A DNA stretch of 58,689 nt from the NCBI GenBank assembly GCA_030426085.1, contig JAUHYW010000071.1, forward strand, positions 1-58,689. The letters run 5' to 3'. Source of the DNA: a bacterium (lineage in GTDB: Bacteria > Myxococcota_A > Bradymonadia > UBA7976 > UBA1532). A model generated the notes under the pieces. That model saw only the letters and a list, made by a program, of their open reading frames with translations, made no database searches and was not told the DNA's origin. Numbering within the stretch: the first letter of the stretch is position 1; each line of letters starts with the position of its first letter. Of the stretch, positions 8,242 to 16,412 are shown one piece after another. The translations under genes were made by a program, and so were the position numbers.

Positions 8242-8530
8242 CGTTCCCGTCCTCATCCACCGGCGGATCCCACCTGCGTCGGCACACGTCGGCATCCGTG
8301 GGTTCATACCGAGCGTTGGGGTGGGGCCCCGCCATGGGCACCCCGGGCCCAGGGCAGTCGTGCGCGGCACCGCTCCAGATCGGCATCTCGCAGTCGGCGC
8401 AGTGGCCGAAGCTGAACCGGTCTTCGTCGACCAGCTTCGCGTGGGCGGCTGGCGACCGGCGTATGTGATCGTGAACCTCTGCCAGCGCCTTCAACGCCTC
8501 GATGGCCGCCCGCTCGTCGTCGGGGCTCAT
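8231..8530 (-). CDS. Small putative zinc-binding protein (99 aa)
   Basis: The protein has an N-terminal amphipathic helix (DDERAAIEALKALAEVHDHI) followed by CADCEMPIW and a later HDC, so one CxxC plus Cys/His could bind a metal. The family is unknown. Its ATG overlaps the upstream stop (ATGA), and it runs 11 bases into the next gene, as is typical of this operon. Confidence 0.65.
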   Translation of the reverse strand: MSPDDERAAIEALKALAEVHDHIRRSPAAHAKLVDEDRFSFGHCADCEMPIWSGAAHDCPGPGVPMAGPHPNARYEPTDADVCRRRWDPPVDEDGNDGR

Positions 8531-8742
8531 CGCTCCCGCTCCGGCGGGACGAGCCCCCCGATCAAACGAAGCAGTTCGTCATCGCTCAGCGGGCCGAACA
8601 CCGCCTGCAGCCGGGCCCGGAGGCTGTCGTCCGCGGACTCGAGGTCGGCGATGCGGGCCCGGGCCCGGGCGTGCTCCCGGCGCGTCTCCTCCAACTCGGC
8701 AGAGACGCCCAACAGCCGGTTTTGGAGTTCGGCCACGCTCAC
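8527..8742 (-). CDS. Small coiled-coil protein (71 aa)
   Basis: Most of its length (about 3-55) is a predicted coiled coil with heptad-like Leu/Ile/Ala spacing (AELQNRLLGVSAELEETRRE), and a short C-terminal segment follows. Its function is unknown. Both ends overlap neighbours by four bases (ATGA), so it is a coupled member of the long minus-strand operon. Confidence 0.65.
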   Translation of the reverse strand: MSVAELQNRLLGVSAELEETRREHARARARIADLESADDSLRARLQAVFGPLSDDELLRLIGGLVPPERER

Positions 8743-8951
8743 GAGGCCACCAGCGGCCCGACGAAGGCCCAGACCTGTGCCGCCACGAGAGCGAGCAGCT
8801 TGACGGAGCCGCGGCGGGTGGCCAGCGCGGTCACGAGGCAGAGCAGGAAGCCCCCGCTGGTCGCGGCAGCGGCCTCGGCCGAGAACCCGGCGATCACCGA
8901 CGAGACCAGGAACAGGCCGACGCCGGCGCCGAAGAAGATCAGGATGAACAT
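8739..8951 (-). CDS. Small membrane protein (70 aa)
   Basis: Two hydrophobic segments are visible, about 1-20 (MFILIFFGAGVGLFLVSSV) and about 50-68 (VKLLALVAAQVWAFVGPLV), with a further apolar stretch between. It should sit in the inner membrane. The ATG lies inside the last codons of the upstream gene (13-base overlap) and the stop overlaps the next ATG. Its function is unknown. Small membrane proteins of this kind in mobile elements can be holin-like or exclusion proteins, but nothing specific supports either. Confidence 0.6.
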   Translation of the reverse strand: MFILIFFGAGVGLFLVSSVIAGFSAEAAAATSGGFLLCLVTALATRRGSVKLLALVAAQVWAFVGPLVAS

Positions 8952-10264
8952 GCAGCTCCTCCGGGGCGGTCGGTGACGACCACCCGATCGAAGTCGATGG
9001 CCAGCCAGCGGCCGGCGTAGGACGGATCGGCCGCGAGCGTGCGGGCCGACCGGATCAGCCGGTCGACGGCGCTGCGGGATGCCCCGCTGCCCTCGGCCAG
9101 CTCCGTCAGCGACCACCCGACCAGCCAGTGGCGGGCGATCGACTCGTAGTGCGCGCGAGCCGGGCCCCGGGAGCGGGGCGGCGGCTCGATCGGCAGCGCC
9201 ACCTCCCGGCGACCCCAATCGATGAGGCGGCGGCCCGCGGGCCCCGGCTCGCTCGCGCGGGCGTACATCCGGCGGTGGCGGTCGAAGACGACGTCGGCCG
9301 AGACGGGCCCGTCCCGGGCGTGCGGCAGCCGGTCGCCCGGGTGGACGGCGACGCCCCAGGTCACCGGGCGCCAGGTCAGGGGCCTCTCGCGGGCCCGGGC
9401 CCGCTCGGTCGCCCACAGGCGCCAGCGGGCGAGGGCGTCGACGTCGACGTGGCGCAGGGGCACCCCGTCGATCGCCAGCAGCCGGCCGCCGCGGTAGGCC
9501 ACGCCGCCCACCGCGACCGGTGAGCCCAGCCCGCCCGGGCACGGGCCGCGGTCGAAGAAGGCCCGGATCTCGCCGCGCAGCCACGCCGCCGGCGGCTCGG
9601 GCTCGAGCAGCCCGAGTCGATCCACCAGCGCCAGCTCGGCTTCGCTCGCGAACCGGGGTCGCTCGCCGGCGAGCAGGCCGAGGACGAAGCTCGACGTCTT
9701 CCGCTCGGTGGCGAGGCGCCCGTCGAGCGCCAACTCGGCGACGAGCGCCGACCTCAAGGCCTCGGGCCCCGAGAGCTGGTGCGACCGCCCGCCGATGTCG
9801 TAGCGGGGGCCGTCGCAGCGGACGTCGAGCCGTGCTCCGGACGGCGTTCGGATCCGGAGGCGCGAACGAGCCCCGGTCGTGCTCTGCTCGACGGCGCATG
9901 CGGAGCGCCGGGCCAGGTCGGCCAGCTCGTCGGCGAGCGCGCGGCGTTCGGCCTCCGCGTGTGCTCGACACAGCGACAGCGCCTGCTCGATGTCCTCTGC
10001 GCCGGCGAGCGCGAGCGCCCGCTCGTGGCGGATGTCGAGCTGCGGGCCCGGCGCGTGGGACGGGGGTCGCTTCGGCAGCGCCGGCTGCGCCTCGACCCGC
10101 CCGCCACGCGCGCCTTCGCGCCGCGGCCGGACGCGCAAGCCCACGTCGACGCCGTAGACGCCCGACAGCCGTCGCTCGGCGCCCTCCAGGGCGCCCCGGG
10201 CAGCGTCGAGGACCTGCTGCACGCAGGCCGAGCAGTCACCACACTGGCAGGCGGTCACGGTCAC
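8939..10264 (-). CDS. Hypothetical protein with N-terminal Cys cluster and C-terminal HTH-like segment
   Basis: This 441-residue protein begins at a GTG that overlaps the upstream TGA (GTGA). The extreme N-terminus has CQCGDCSAC, a likely metal site. The middle is Arg/Ala-rich with beta-like segments (SRLRIRTPSGARLDVRCDG). Near the C-terminus WSLTELAEGSGASRSAVDRLIR looks like a helix-turn-helix. No family is recognised. A DNA-binding role is plausible from the HTH-like segment and the Cys cluster. Confidence 0.65.
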   Translation of the reverse strand: MTVTACQCGDCSACVQQVLDAARGALEGAERRLSGVYGVDVGLRVRPRREGARGGRVEAQPALPKRPPSHAPGPQLDIRHERALALAGAEDIEQALSLCRAHAEAERRALADELADLARRSACAVEQSTTGARSRLRIRTPSGARLDVRCDGPRYDIGGRSHQLSGPEALRSALVAELALDGRLATERKTSSFVLGLLAGERPRFASEAELALVDRLGLLEPEPPAAWLRGEIRAFFDRGPCPGGLGSPVAVGGVAYRGGRLLAIDGVPLRHVDVDALARWRLWATERARARERPLTWRPVTWGVAVHPGDRLPHARDGPVSADVVFDRHRRMYARASEPGPAGRRLIDWGRREVALPIEPPPRSRGPARAHYESIARHWLVGWSLTELAEGSGASRSAVDRLIRSARTLAADPSYAGRWLAIDFDRVVVTDRPGGAACSS

Positions 10265-10977
10265 CGAGGCATAAGCTCCAAGGCATCCGGGGCGCGCCCG
10301 GGCGACCCGGTGACGGGCCGGGAGAGCGGTATCCGTCGGCCGGCGTCGGCCCCGGCGCGAGCCCCGGCGAGGCGGCGGTCGACGGGCTTCGGCTCGGGCA
10401 GCTCCTCGACATCGTCCGGCATGAGCCGCGCGCACACCTCCTGCCAGCCCGGGTTGTGCCGGTTGGCCTCCTCGACGCACCGGAAGAGCACGACCTCGGC
10501 CGCTCGACGTCGAAACGCGGCGATGGTCTGGCGCGAGGTCTTCTTGCGGTCGGCTCGGCGGCGCGCCCGCCATGCCCGGGTCTCGCGCTCGATCGCGCTC
10601 ACGAGGTGGTGGGCCATGTGCTCGGCGAGCAGGCGCGCGGACCGCGGCCCGTAGAAGGTGACCCGCTTCCACCGGACCGTGCCCCACGTCGTCATCGCGA
10701 CCCCGGCGAGGATCGAAGCCGCGGTCGCCGCGTCGAGCCGCCACGGTCGCATGGCGCCGACCTCGACGCTCGCCTCGCCGATCGGGTCGATCACCGCGGT
10801 GGCGTCGTCGATGCCGAACTCGCTGCGCAGCTTCTCCTCGAGGCGCGCCAGCGCCGCCTGTGCAGCGGCCCGCTCACCGGGCTCGGGCGTCCCGTCGATG
10901 AGCGCCTGGCACGCTTGGATCCGCCGAGCCAGAGCGGTCGCCCGGCGCCCGAGGACATGCTCCGGCTCCGCGCTCAT
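10261..10977 (-). CDS. Hypothetical helical protein (238 aa)
   Basis: A mostly helical protein: an N-terminal coiled-coil-like stretch (about 10-55), a beta-rich part, and a strongly basic helical region (ETRAWRARRRADRKKTSRQ) that could bind nucleic acid. No family is recognised. The ATG overlaps the upstream stop (ATGA), and the gene is coupled to the next one through GTGA. Confidence 0.65.
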   Translation of the reverse strand: MSAEPEHVLGRRATALARRIQACQALIDGTPEPGERAAAQAALARLEEKLRSEFGIDDATAVIDPIGEASVEVGAMRPWRLDAATAASILAGVAMTTWGTVRWKRVTFYGPRSARLLAEHMAHHLVSAIERETRAWRARRRADRKKTSRQTIAAFRRRAAEVVLFRCVEEANRHNPGWQEVCARLMPDDVEELPEPKPVDRRLAGARAGADAGRRIPLSRPVTGSPGRAPDALELMPR

Positions 10978-11282
10978 GGCTGTCCCCCGGCGTCTGGATC
11001 CGAGAAGTCGAGGCGGGCCACGCAAACCTCGACCGCCCCGTCTGGTAGCCTGAGCCGCCAAGTACCGTGGCCTTGGTGGCGCAATGCGAGAGCGACGGCG
11101 AGGATGTCAGCGTCGGAGACGAAGATCGTATCGGCCGCAACCGCGAGGCGGTCGAGCGAGCGGGCGAGTGACCTGGCTCGCTTCAGATCGGCCGCGTCCA
11201 CGGCGATACCCGCCTGGAGGGCCGCCGTGACACGCTCGAACGCGTCCCGGTCGAGACGGTCTTCGCCATTCCAGTCCTTCAT
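10974..11282 (-). CDS. Paralogue of the N-terminal domain of the 11503-12327 protein
   Basis: This 102-residue protein begins MKDWNGEDRLDRDAFERV and ends with a beta-hairpin-like TWRLRLPDGAVEV. The neighbour two genes upstream begins MTDWQEEDGLDREALARV and has SWRLVLPEETVEV at the same spacing, so the two share an ancestral domain of about 95 residues. The function is unknown. Both ends overlap adjacent genes by ATGA. A local duplication within the operon is the simplest reading. Confidence 0.7.
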   Translation of the reverse strand: MKDWNGEDRLDRDAFERVTAALQAGIAVDAADLKRARSLARSLDRLAVAADTIFVSDADILAVALALRHQGHGTWRLRLPDGAVEVCVARLDFSDPDAGGQP

Positions 11283-11506
11283 TCCTGCCCCGCTCCCCCG
11301 GCATCCAAGCCGGACACCGCGTCCGGAGCACTGCCCTGCCGGCGAGCGACGCCGGATGCGGTGAGGACCGCGCCGAGCGAGTGTCCCGCCCGAGTCAGCT
11401 TGGAGGCGGCGTGCCACCAGAGGTCCAGCGGCTCCCACCCGAGCAGGGCGTCGATGCGGTCGACAATCGTTGCCAGCTCGTCGGGTTCGTCGACGGGCCC
11501 GCTCAT
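11279..11506 (-). CDS. Small hypothetical protein (75 aa)
   Basis: It starts MSGPVDEPDELATIVDRI, with a helical core containing WEPLDLWWHAASKLTRAG and an Ala/Gly-rich tail. It is not recognised. It sits between two paralogous genes and is coupled to both by four-base overlaps, so it was either captured by, or was part of, the duplicated unit. Confidence 0.6.
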   Translation of the reverse strand: MSGPVDEPDELATIVDRIDALLGWEPLDLWWHAASKLTRAGHSLGAVLTASGVARRQGSAPDAVSGLDAGGAGQE

Positions 11507-12327
11507 GAAGGCGCTCCGTCCGAGCCGACGGTGTCGTCCAGGCCGAGCAGCTCGACGCCGTCGGCGAGCACCTCGCCCTCGACGGCCTCCTCGTCCCCGA
11601 CGCCGAGCAGCCGGAGCGCCGTCGCCCGACACGCGGGCTCGCAGAAGACCACCAGACTCGACCACCGGTGGCACGCCCACCAGCTCAGGTAGGTCTGGCT
11701 GAGGTCATGGTCGAAGAGCTGGTAGGTCACGAGGTCGAGCTGCCCCCAGCGGGCATACCCATCGAGGGCCGACCTCGTGGGCATGACGGCGAGGAGCCGA
11801 TCGCCGAACTTGGTTGCCTCAGCGACGGTTCGACCGGCCTGTGAGCCGGCGTTCCACGCGGTGGCGAGCATCTGGTGGGCCATACTGCGCTGGACGGGTT
11901 CGTCGACGACGACGAGCCATGGGCAGTCCGGTGCATGGAGCACCCGGGTCCCCAACTTCGGCAGCCACCCCAGCCCTGTGATGGACGCCGCGCTGGCCAG
12001 CCGCTCCATCACCTGGTCATCCACCGGCATCGAGCCCCCGCGGCGCCCGAGGCGGTGGCGCCGGGCGCGGGTCGTGGTGACCCGGACCTCGACCGTCTCC
12101 TCCGGCAGCACCAGCCGCCACGACTGGTGGCCGTTGAAGCCCACCGCGAGGCAGAGCGCGGCGAGGCTGTCGTCGCCGGCGACCTGATGGCGCTCCATGT
12201 CGTGCAGCGAGAGCGCGCGCACTCGGTCGACGTCGGCCGGGGGGAGGCTCTCGTTCGAGTCGAGGCCGGCGACGACACGTGCCAGCGCCTCGCGATCCAG
12301 GCCATCTTCTTCTTGCCAGTCGGTCAT
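11503..12327 (-). CDS. Two-domain hypothetical protein (274 aa)
   Basis: The N-terminal 95 residues are shared with the small protein at 10974-11282. A second domain (about 100-274) holds LHAPDCPWLVVVDEP and WACHRWSSLVVFCEPACRATALRLL, with scattered Cys/His but no clear motif. The ATG has GAGGAGAAC ahead, one of the better ribosome sites in the operon. Its function is unknown. Confidence 0.7.
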   Translation of the reverse strand: MTDWQEEDGLDREALARVVAGLDSNESLPPADVDRVRALSLHDMERHQVAGDDSLAALCLAVGFNGHQSWRLVLPEETVEVRVTTTRARRHRLGRRGGSMPVDDQVMERLASAASITGLGWLPKLGTRVLHAPDCPWLVVVDEPVQRSMAHQMLATAWNAGSQAGRTVAEATKFGDRLLAVMPTRSALDGYARWGQLDLVTYQLFDHDLSQTYLSWWACHRWSSLVVFCEPACRATALRLLGVGDEEAVEGEVLADGVELLGLDDTVGSDGAPS

Positions 12328-12334
12328 GTTCTCC

Positions 12335-12901
12335 TCATGGGGTGGGCTTGATCTGGCTGGTTCGCAGCTTCGTCGTGCGGCGGCTCGGGCGCGGCCTGCT
12401 GGACCCGCCGCCGACCCAGGTCCGGACGACCACCCGCTTGCCTTCGAAGGCCTCGACCTTCGCCTTGCGGCCGGACTTCTTGATGACCACGGTGTCGCCG
12501 GCCGCCGGCTTCCACTTCGGCTTCGTTCGCTGCGGGCGCTGGTTGAACCACACAGCCACGCGCCGGGGCTCGAGCGGATCGAGCCGATGGATCGGCGGCG
12601 CCGCCGGCTCGTCGCTGTATGGCAGCCGCCCGGGCTGGGACAGAGGCGGCGCCCCCGACGCCTCGCGCGCCCGTCGGCGGCGGTCGAGGTCCTCATAGGC
12701 CGCGATCAGTACGTCGTAGGCGTCGGCCACCGGCAACTCGCAGAGACCCTGGAGCAGCTCGCCGGCGAGGCGAGCGATCTTGCGCGGGGCGAGATCCCAC
12801 AGCTCGGTCCGGGGGCCGCGCATGTTGCTGCCGGTGGCCGCGAGGTAGGCCCGCTCGTGCCGTGCCCACTCGGTCGGGGGAGGACGCGTCCTGCGGCTCA
12901 T
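12335..12901 (-). CDS. Hypothetical protein with a KOW-like C-terminal segment
   Basis: This 188-residue protein has a helical N-terminal half (WARHERAYLAATGSNMRG, LLQGLCELPVADAYDVLIAA). Its C-terminal segment, AAGDTVVIKKSGRKAKVEAF then KRVVVRTWVG, has the shape of a KOW/SH3-like small barrel and ends in a basic tail. Nucleic-acid or protein binding is possible. The ATG overlaps the upstream stop, and a 7-base gap separates it from the next gene. Confidence 0.6.
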   Translation of the reverse strand: MSRRTRPPPTEWARHERAYLAATGSNMRGPRTELWDLAPRKIARLAGELLQGLCELPVADAYDVLIAAYEDLDRRRRAREASGAPPLSQPGRLPYSDEPAAPPIHRLDPLEPRRVAVWFNQRPQRTKPKWKPAAGDTVVIKKSGRKAKVEAFEGKRVVVRTWVGGGSSRPRPSRRTTKLRTSQIKPTP

Positions 12902-13269
12902 GAGACCCCCGCCCGGCTGCGCCGCACCGCTCGCTCGATGGCTCGGGTGAGATCGCCCGCTGGCCGCGGTTCCCACGGCTCGAGGCGCACCCCGCCGAGC
13001 AACGGCGCCGTCGCTTCGCTGGCTGCCTCGCCGTCGAAGACGTGGCGGCAGATGGCCCGACGACTCTTGATCAGTAGCGCCACTCGAAGCGGGCAGAATC
13101 GCTTGATCACGTGCAAGACCGCGTCTGTTGCACGCGCCGGTGGCACACCACACAACCTCATCAGCGCAATGCGGTTCCCGGGCCGTTCCAGGACCAGAAG
13201 CGGGTCTTCGCCCTCCCCGCCGCTGTAGATGTCAGCCAAGTCCTCGATGTGCTCGATGAAGCCCGTCAT
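12898..13269 (-). CDS. Hypothetical protein (123 aa)
   Basis: The protein has an acidic N-terminus (MTGFIEHIEDLADIYSGGEG), then helices RIALMRLCGVPP and ATDAVLHVIKRFCPLRVALLI and a basic C-terminus (RAIERAVRRSRAGVS). No family is recognised. It overlaps both neighbours by four bases. Confidence 0.6.
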   Translation of the reverse strand: MTGFIEHIEDLADIYSGGEGEDPLLVLERPGNRIALMRLCGVPPARATDAVLHVIKRFCPLRVALLIKSRRAICRHVFDGEAASEATAPLLGGVRLEPWEPRPAGDLTRAIERAVRRSRAGVS

Positions 13270-13706
13270 CGCCCGCCCTCCGGATGCTCTCTGGGCCAGC
13301 AGAACTCGAAGGTGCGCCACCCGCTGCCCAGGCCCTGGAGGACTGCCCCGTCCCAACGCGCGCCGTACGCCCCGGGTTCGGCGCGCTCGAGTTCGAAGAC
13401 GCCCGCGGAGTAGATGTAGGGGTCGGTCCCGGTCAGCAGGCAGAAGCGCGGCTCGCCGCGCGCCACCTCGAAGCGCACTTGGGCGACTGGCGCCCGCAGC
13501 AGGTCCGCGGCCCGCTGCAGCGCGCGCGTCTCGTTGGGGTCGATGGCCCTCGCACCCGCCAGCTCTTCGAGCTTCTTGGCCAGCCAGTGCCGCTCGTTGC
13601 TCGATGGCAATCGCAAGAACAGCGTCGATCCGGTCCTGATGGGCCGACCATCCAGGAAGTAGCGGACGCCGGCCCCATCTTCGCCCTTCTCCAACTTGAA
13701 CCACAT
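13266..13706 (-). CDS. Hypothetical protein (146 aa)
   Basis: It begins MWFKLEKGEDGAGVRYFLDG with beta strands, then a helix (NERHWLAKKLEELAGARAI) and a beta-rich end with aromatic residues (GWRTFEFCW). It is not recognised. The start follows the upstream stop by one base, and the stop overlaps the next ATG. Confidence 0.6.
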   Translation of the reverse strand: MWFKLEKGEDGAGVRYFLDGRPIRTGSTLFLRLPSSNERHWLAKKLEELAGARAIDPNETRALQRAADLLRAPVAQVRFEVARGEPRFCLLTGTDPYIYSAGVFELERAEPGAYGARWDGAVLQGLGSGWRTFEFCWPREHPEGGR

Positions 13707-13707
13707 G

Positions 13708-14019
13708 TCATCCCCCCCGCTCGGCGTCTGGATGCAGGCTGCGGACGAGGGCGTCATGCAGTCGCACGAAGAGGTGATGGAACCGCCTCCGACCGAGCCC
13801 GCTCAGGAATGCGGACGTGGATGGCGCGAGGCCGAGCAGCAGGAGGAAGATCGCCCTCCCTTCGACCCGGTCGAGGTCGACCACGCTGCGCGCCACCCGC
13901 AGCCCGACCCGGGCCCGGGCCCACTGCTCGGTCGCGTGCCCGACGATCCAAGAGGCCGCGGCCAGACACATGCTGAGGGCGAGTGACCAGCACCCGTATT
14001 CGAGACGAGGCCAGCTCAT
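13708..14019 (-). CDS. Small membrane protein (103 aa)
   Basis: Two hydrophobic segments are seen, about 8-27 (YGCWSLALSMCLAAASWIVG) and about 55-72 (AIFLLLLGLAPSTSAFL), with a basic segment between and a His/Arg-rich tail. It is probably an inner-membrane protein of unknown role. The ATG overlaps the upstream stop (ATGA). Confidence 0.6.
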   Translation of the reverse strand: MSWPRLEYGCWSLALSMCLAAASWIVGHATEQWARARVGLRVARSVVDLDRVEGRAIFLLLLGLAPSTSAFLSGLGRRRFHHLFVRLHDALVRSLHPDAERGG

Positions 14020-14405
14020 CGCGACACCAGGCCGTCGATCTGCGTCGAGCCCAGCAGCCCGTCGAGCACCGCGTTGTGGGTGGCGATGGCGCGACGGGCG
14101 CCGTCGAGCGCCGCGACCACCGAGGCACCCGATCCGGAGAACTCGACCATCGAGGCACCGGAGACCGCGTCGATGGTGAGGATCGCGAGGGCCAGATCGG
14201 GGCGTGCCCCCAATCCCTGCCGCACGTTGTGCACGAGGGTGAGCCGGGCGGTCGCCCGATCGGTCTGCTGATGGCCCTCGAGGATCCAGTTGATGGCGCC
14301 GTCGTCGTCCCGTTCCAGGCGGGCGGTGCCCCAAGTCCACATCGGGAGCTGCTTCTGGGTCTGCTCTTCAAAGTCGCCGATGTAGGCGAAGTCGCGGAGG
14401 GTCAC
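14016..14405 (-). CDS. Hypothetical protein (129 aa)
   Basis: The GTG start overlaps the TGA of the sigma-like gene (GTGA) and yields VTLRDFAYIGDFEEQTQ. The protein is alpha/beta, with a Trp motif (MWTWGTARL) and a C-terminal helix (AALDGARRAIATHNAVLDGL). No family is recognised. Coupling to the regulator gene suggests expression at the start of the operon. Confidence 0.6.
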   Translation of the reverse strand: MTLRDFAYIGDFEEQTQKQLPMWTWGTARLERDDDGAINWILEGHQQTDRATARLTLVHNVRQGLGARPDLALAILTIDAVSGASMVEFSGSGASVVAALDGARRAIATHNAVLDGLLGSTQIDGLVSR

Positions 14406-15100
14406 GGTGCCACCCCCTCGGCATCGACGGCTGCTCGGATGTACTCGAGACGACGATATATGGCCTGCCGGCTCAGCCCGGTCCGGCGGGCAGCCTCCGC
14501 AATCGTCTCCCCCCACAGGAAGAGATGGATCGCTTGCGATTCATCCGGGTGCATCCTCCTCAGGATGTTTCGGTCGATCTGCCCCAGGAGCACCCCAGCG
14601 CGCGCCCGCCTCATCGGCGTCCGGTCCGGCCACCAGTGGAAGTCGTCTGACTCGTCGGCCAAGGCCTCACGCTCTTCGAAGCGCCCCCGCCTCGACCGAT
14701 GGATGTCGCGAGCGCCGTGGATGAGGGCGAACTTCAGGAACGACAGGAGGTTCGCCCTCCCAACCCGCCGCGACCTGCATCGCTCCGCAGCTCGTTCGAG
14801 CCGGGCGCCGGTCGCCTCGCCCTCGAACACTATGTCGTGGAGGGCATCGCGCCGTGTCACCCGCATGGCGGGATCCCGACAGTGAAACAGCCCCTCCAGG
14901 CTGCTCTCGAGCCAGCCCAGCAAGTCCGTGCGGGCCTTCTCGTCGTGAGCGCGTAGCTGGGAGGCGAGCGCTACGAGCGCGTCGCAGTAGGCCTCGCGCA
15001 AATCGTCCCACTCGGCGGACTTCGATCGGACCAGCCCCTCGATGCGCAGGATCGCAGCGAGCGGGTCGTGTTGCGGCAGAGCCGCCTGCGGAGCGGACAT
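14402..15100 (-). CDS. Sigma-70-like regulator heading the operon
   Basis: This 232-residue protein has a C-terminal HTH of the sigma region 4 type (HPDESQAIHLFLWGETIAEA then RTGLSRQAIYRRLEYI, about 180-225). A middle helical region (LSFLKFALIHGARDIHRSRR) could be a degenerate region 2. It is the first gene after a 545-base non-coding stretch and leads a string of about 17 overlapping genes. It may be an element-specific sigma factor or HTH activator, perhaps for the YTGGAC-type promoters further along. The fold call is moderate, and the target is inference. Confidence 0.6.
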   Translation of the reverse strand: MSAPQAALPQHDPLAAILRIEGLVRSKSAEWDDLREAYCDALVALASQLRAHDEKARTDLLGWLESSLEGLFHCRDPAMRVTRRDALHDIVFEGEATGARLERAAERCRSRRVGRANLLSFLKFALIHGARDIHRSRRGRFEEREALADESDDFHWWPDRTPMRRARAGVLLGQIDRNILRRMHPDESQAIHLFLWGETIAEAARRTGLSRQAIYRRLEYIRAAVDAEGVAP

Positions 15101-15645
15101 GAGTCCCCCATCTTCGGCCCGCTGGCAGGGCGGGCCGGGTCGGGCGCACCGGTAGCGATCCGCCCCATGCGGTCGCTCACGGCACGCGTCGATGTGGCCG
15201 CCCGGCAGGGCGGCCGGCCCCGCACCCGGGGCCTCTACTGGCTCCTCGATCGCCGCCGATGACAGACCGGCGGTCGCCGGGCGCACCGGGAGTGATTCGC
15301 TTCGCGCGAACGCTCCAGGCACGCAGTCATGCCGCCTCCAGGGCGGCGTGGGCCCCACCGGGCCCCGAATCGGACCTCACCTCCCGCCGATCACAGACCA
15401 GCGGTCACCGGACACACGTCAAGCGATCCGCTTCGCGCGGTCGCTCGGTCCGTCGTCATGCCGCCCTCGCGGCGGCGGCGCCCCACCTCGGGAGGCGCTC
15501 CGAGCAGCTCGTCGTACAGCCGGGCGCGGCGTCGGCCGCGACGGCAGAAGGGAGTTGCACACCGGGCGATCCGCCGGCGGCGGTCGTCTACGGGGTGCGC
15601 ATGATGCCGCTCGACCGGGCGGCGCGGGGGCCTCGTCGGGGCCCG
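15101..15645. repeat. Non-coding region with a 131-bp imperfect tandem repeat
   Basis: No convincing gene is seen. Two imperfect copies about 131 bp apart begin at 15254 and 15385 (CGCCGATSACAGACCRGCGG) and keep their register through GATYCGCTTCGCGCG (15294 and 15425) to a GTCATGCCGCC segment. The region lies directly upstream of the long minus-strand operon, so it may hold its promoter and regulator sites or an origin. Confidence 0.6.
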
Positions 15646-15930
15646 TCAGTCCTCGGTGTGCCAGCAGGGGCCGTGGCCGCCGCCGGCGCGCAGTTCGTCT
15701 TCGGCCCGGGCCACGTCGACGCGGACAGCGCGCGCGTCGACTGCGATCCCGCAGACCGTCGTCTGGTCTAACGTCGCCTCGAGCCGGTGCAGCCGGTCAT
15801 CGTCGGCCAGCCGGATCGCGGCGCCGCAGACCTCGCCGGCGCACGCCCGGGCGCTGCACCGGCAGCTCTCGTCGATCACCTCGCCACAGCCGGGCAGCAG
15901 CGCCAGGAGCAGGGCGAGACGGCGCATCAT
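15646..15930 (-). CDS. Small Cys-rich lipoprotein
   Basis: This 94-residue protein has a signal peptide MMRRLALLLALLPGC whose Cys15 fits a lipobox (LLPGC). The mature part has several cysteines (CRCSARACAGEVC), likely disulphide-bonded outside the cytoplasm. The start overlaps the upstream Cro-like gene (ATGA), so it may be expressed from the repressor-switch promoter and act as a superinfection-exclusion or lysogenic-conversion protein. That role is speculative. Confidence 0.65.
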   Translation of the reverse strand: MMRRLALLLALLPGCGEVIDESCRCSARACAGEVCGAAIRLADDDRLHRLEATLDQTTVCGIAVDARAVRVDVARAEDELRAGGGHGPCWHTED

Positions 15931-16349
15931 CCGGCGCGATCCGCGCGATCGAGGTCGCGGATGTGCGTGGCGATCCGCTCGGCCTCGATCCGGAGGTCCG
16001 GCGGCAGGTCGGCGGCGATCTCTCTCAGATACCGGATCGTGTGCTCCGCGGAGTACCGATCACGGAAAGGCTCATCCGGGCTCACCCGGTGCGGGGGCAT
16101 GGGGTCGGTGTCGAAGAAGCGGCACCCGGCCCGCCTGGGATGCTGCCACCGGCGCAAGCGAGCCACGGTGATCACGCCGCCGCTCTCCGCGCTGATGCGT
16201 TGGGCGAGGTCGTCATCGGGCCGACGACGGCCGGTACAGATGTGGTCCAGCATCGCTCTGCTGAAGCCGAGTCGGCCCGCATCAGCAGACCTCGTAGCGA
16301 TCGGATACTGCTGGGCCAACTCCACCCGAGTGCGGTTGTCCAGGATCAT
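15927..16349 (-). CDS. Cro/YdaS-like HTH regulator
   Basis: This 140-residue protein has an N-terminal HTH: VELAQQYPIATR, then FSRAMLDHICTGRRRPDDDL and AQRISAESGGVITVARLRRW. The layout resembles Cro/YdaS-type regulators. It is transcribed divergently from an XRE-like gene with 63 bases between the starts, the classic lysis/lysogeny or plasmid-copy switch layout. The C-terminal half (SPDEPFRDRYSAEHTIRYL) is helical and unassigned. Confidence 0.7.
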   Translation of the reverse strand: MILDNRTRVELAQQYPIATRSADAGRLGFSRAMLDHICTGRRRPDDDLAQRISAESGGVITVARLRRWQHPRRAGCRFFDTDPMPPHRVSPDEPFRDRYSAEHTIRYLREIAADLPPDLRIEAERIATHIRDLDRADRAG

Positions 16350-16412
16350 TCGCTGGTGCCTCACTGGGCATCTATACAAATCGTACACAGAGATGGAGCC
16401 ATAGGAGGACGG
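16350..16412. promoter_or_regulatory. Divergent promoter/operator of the repressor switch
   Basis: The 63-base interval between the divergent regulator genes holds TATACAAATCGTACAC at 16373-16388. A near copy, TATACAAGTCGTAATG, lies at 16431-16446 inside the start of the XRE-like gene, and the two share TATACAARTCGTA. These are good operator candidates for either regulator. AGGAGG at 16404-16409 is the ribosome site of the + gene. Confidence 0.55.
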
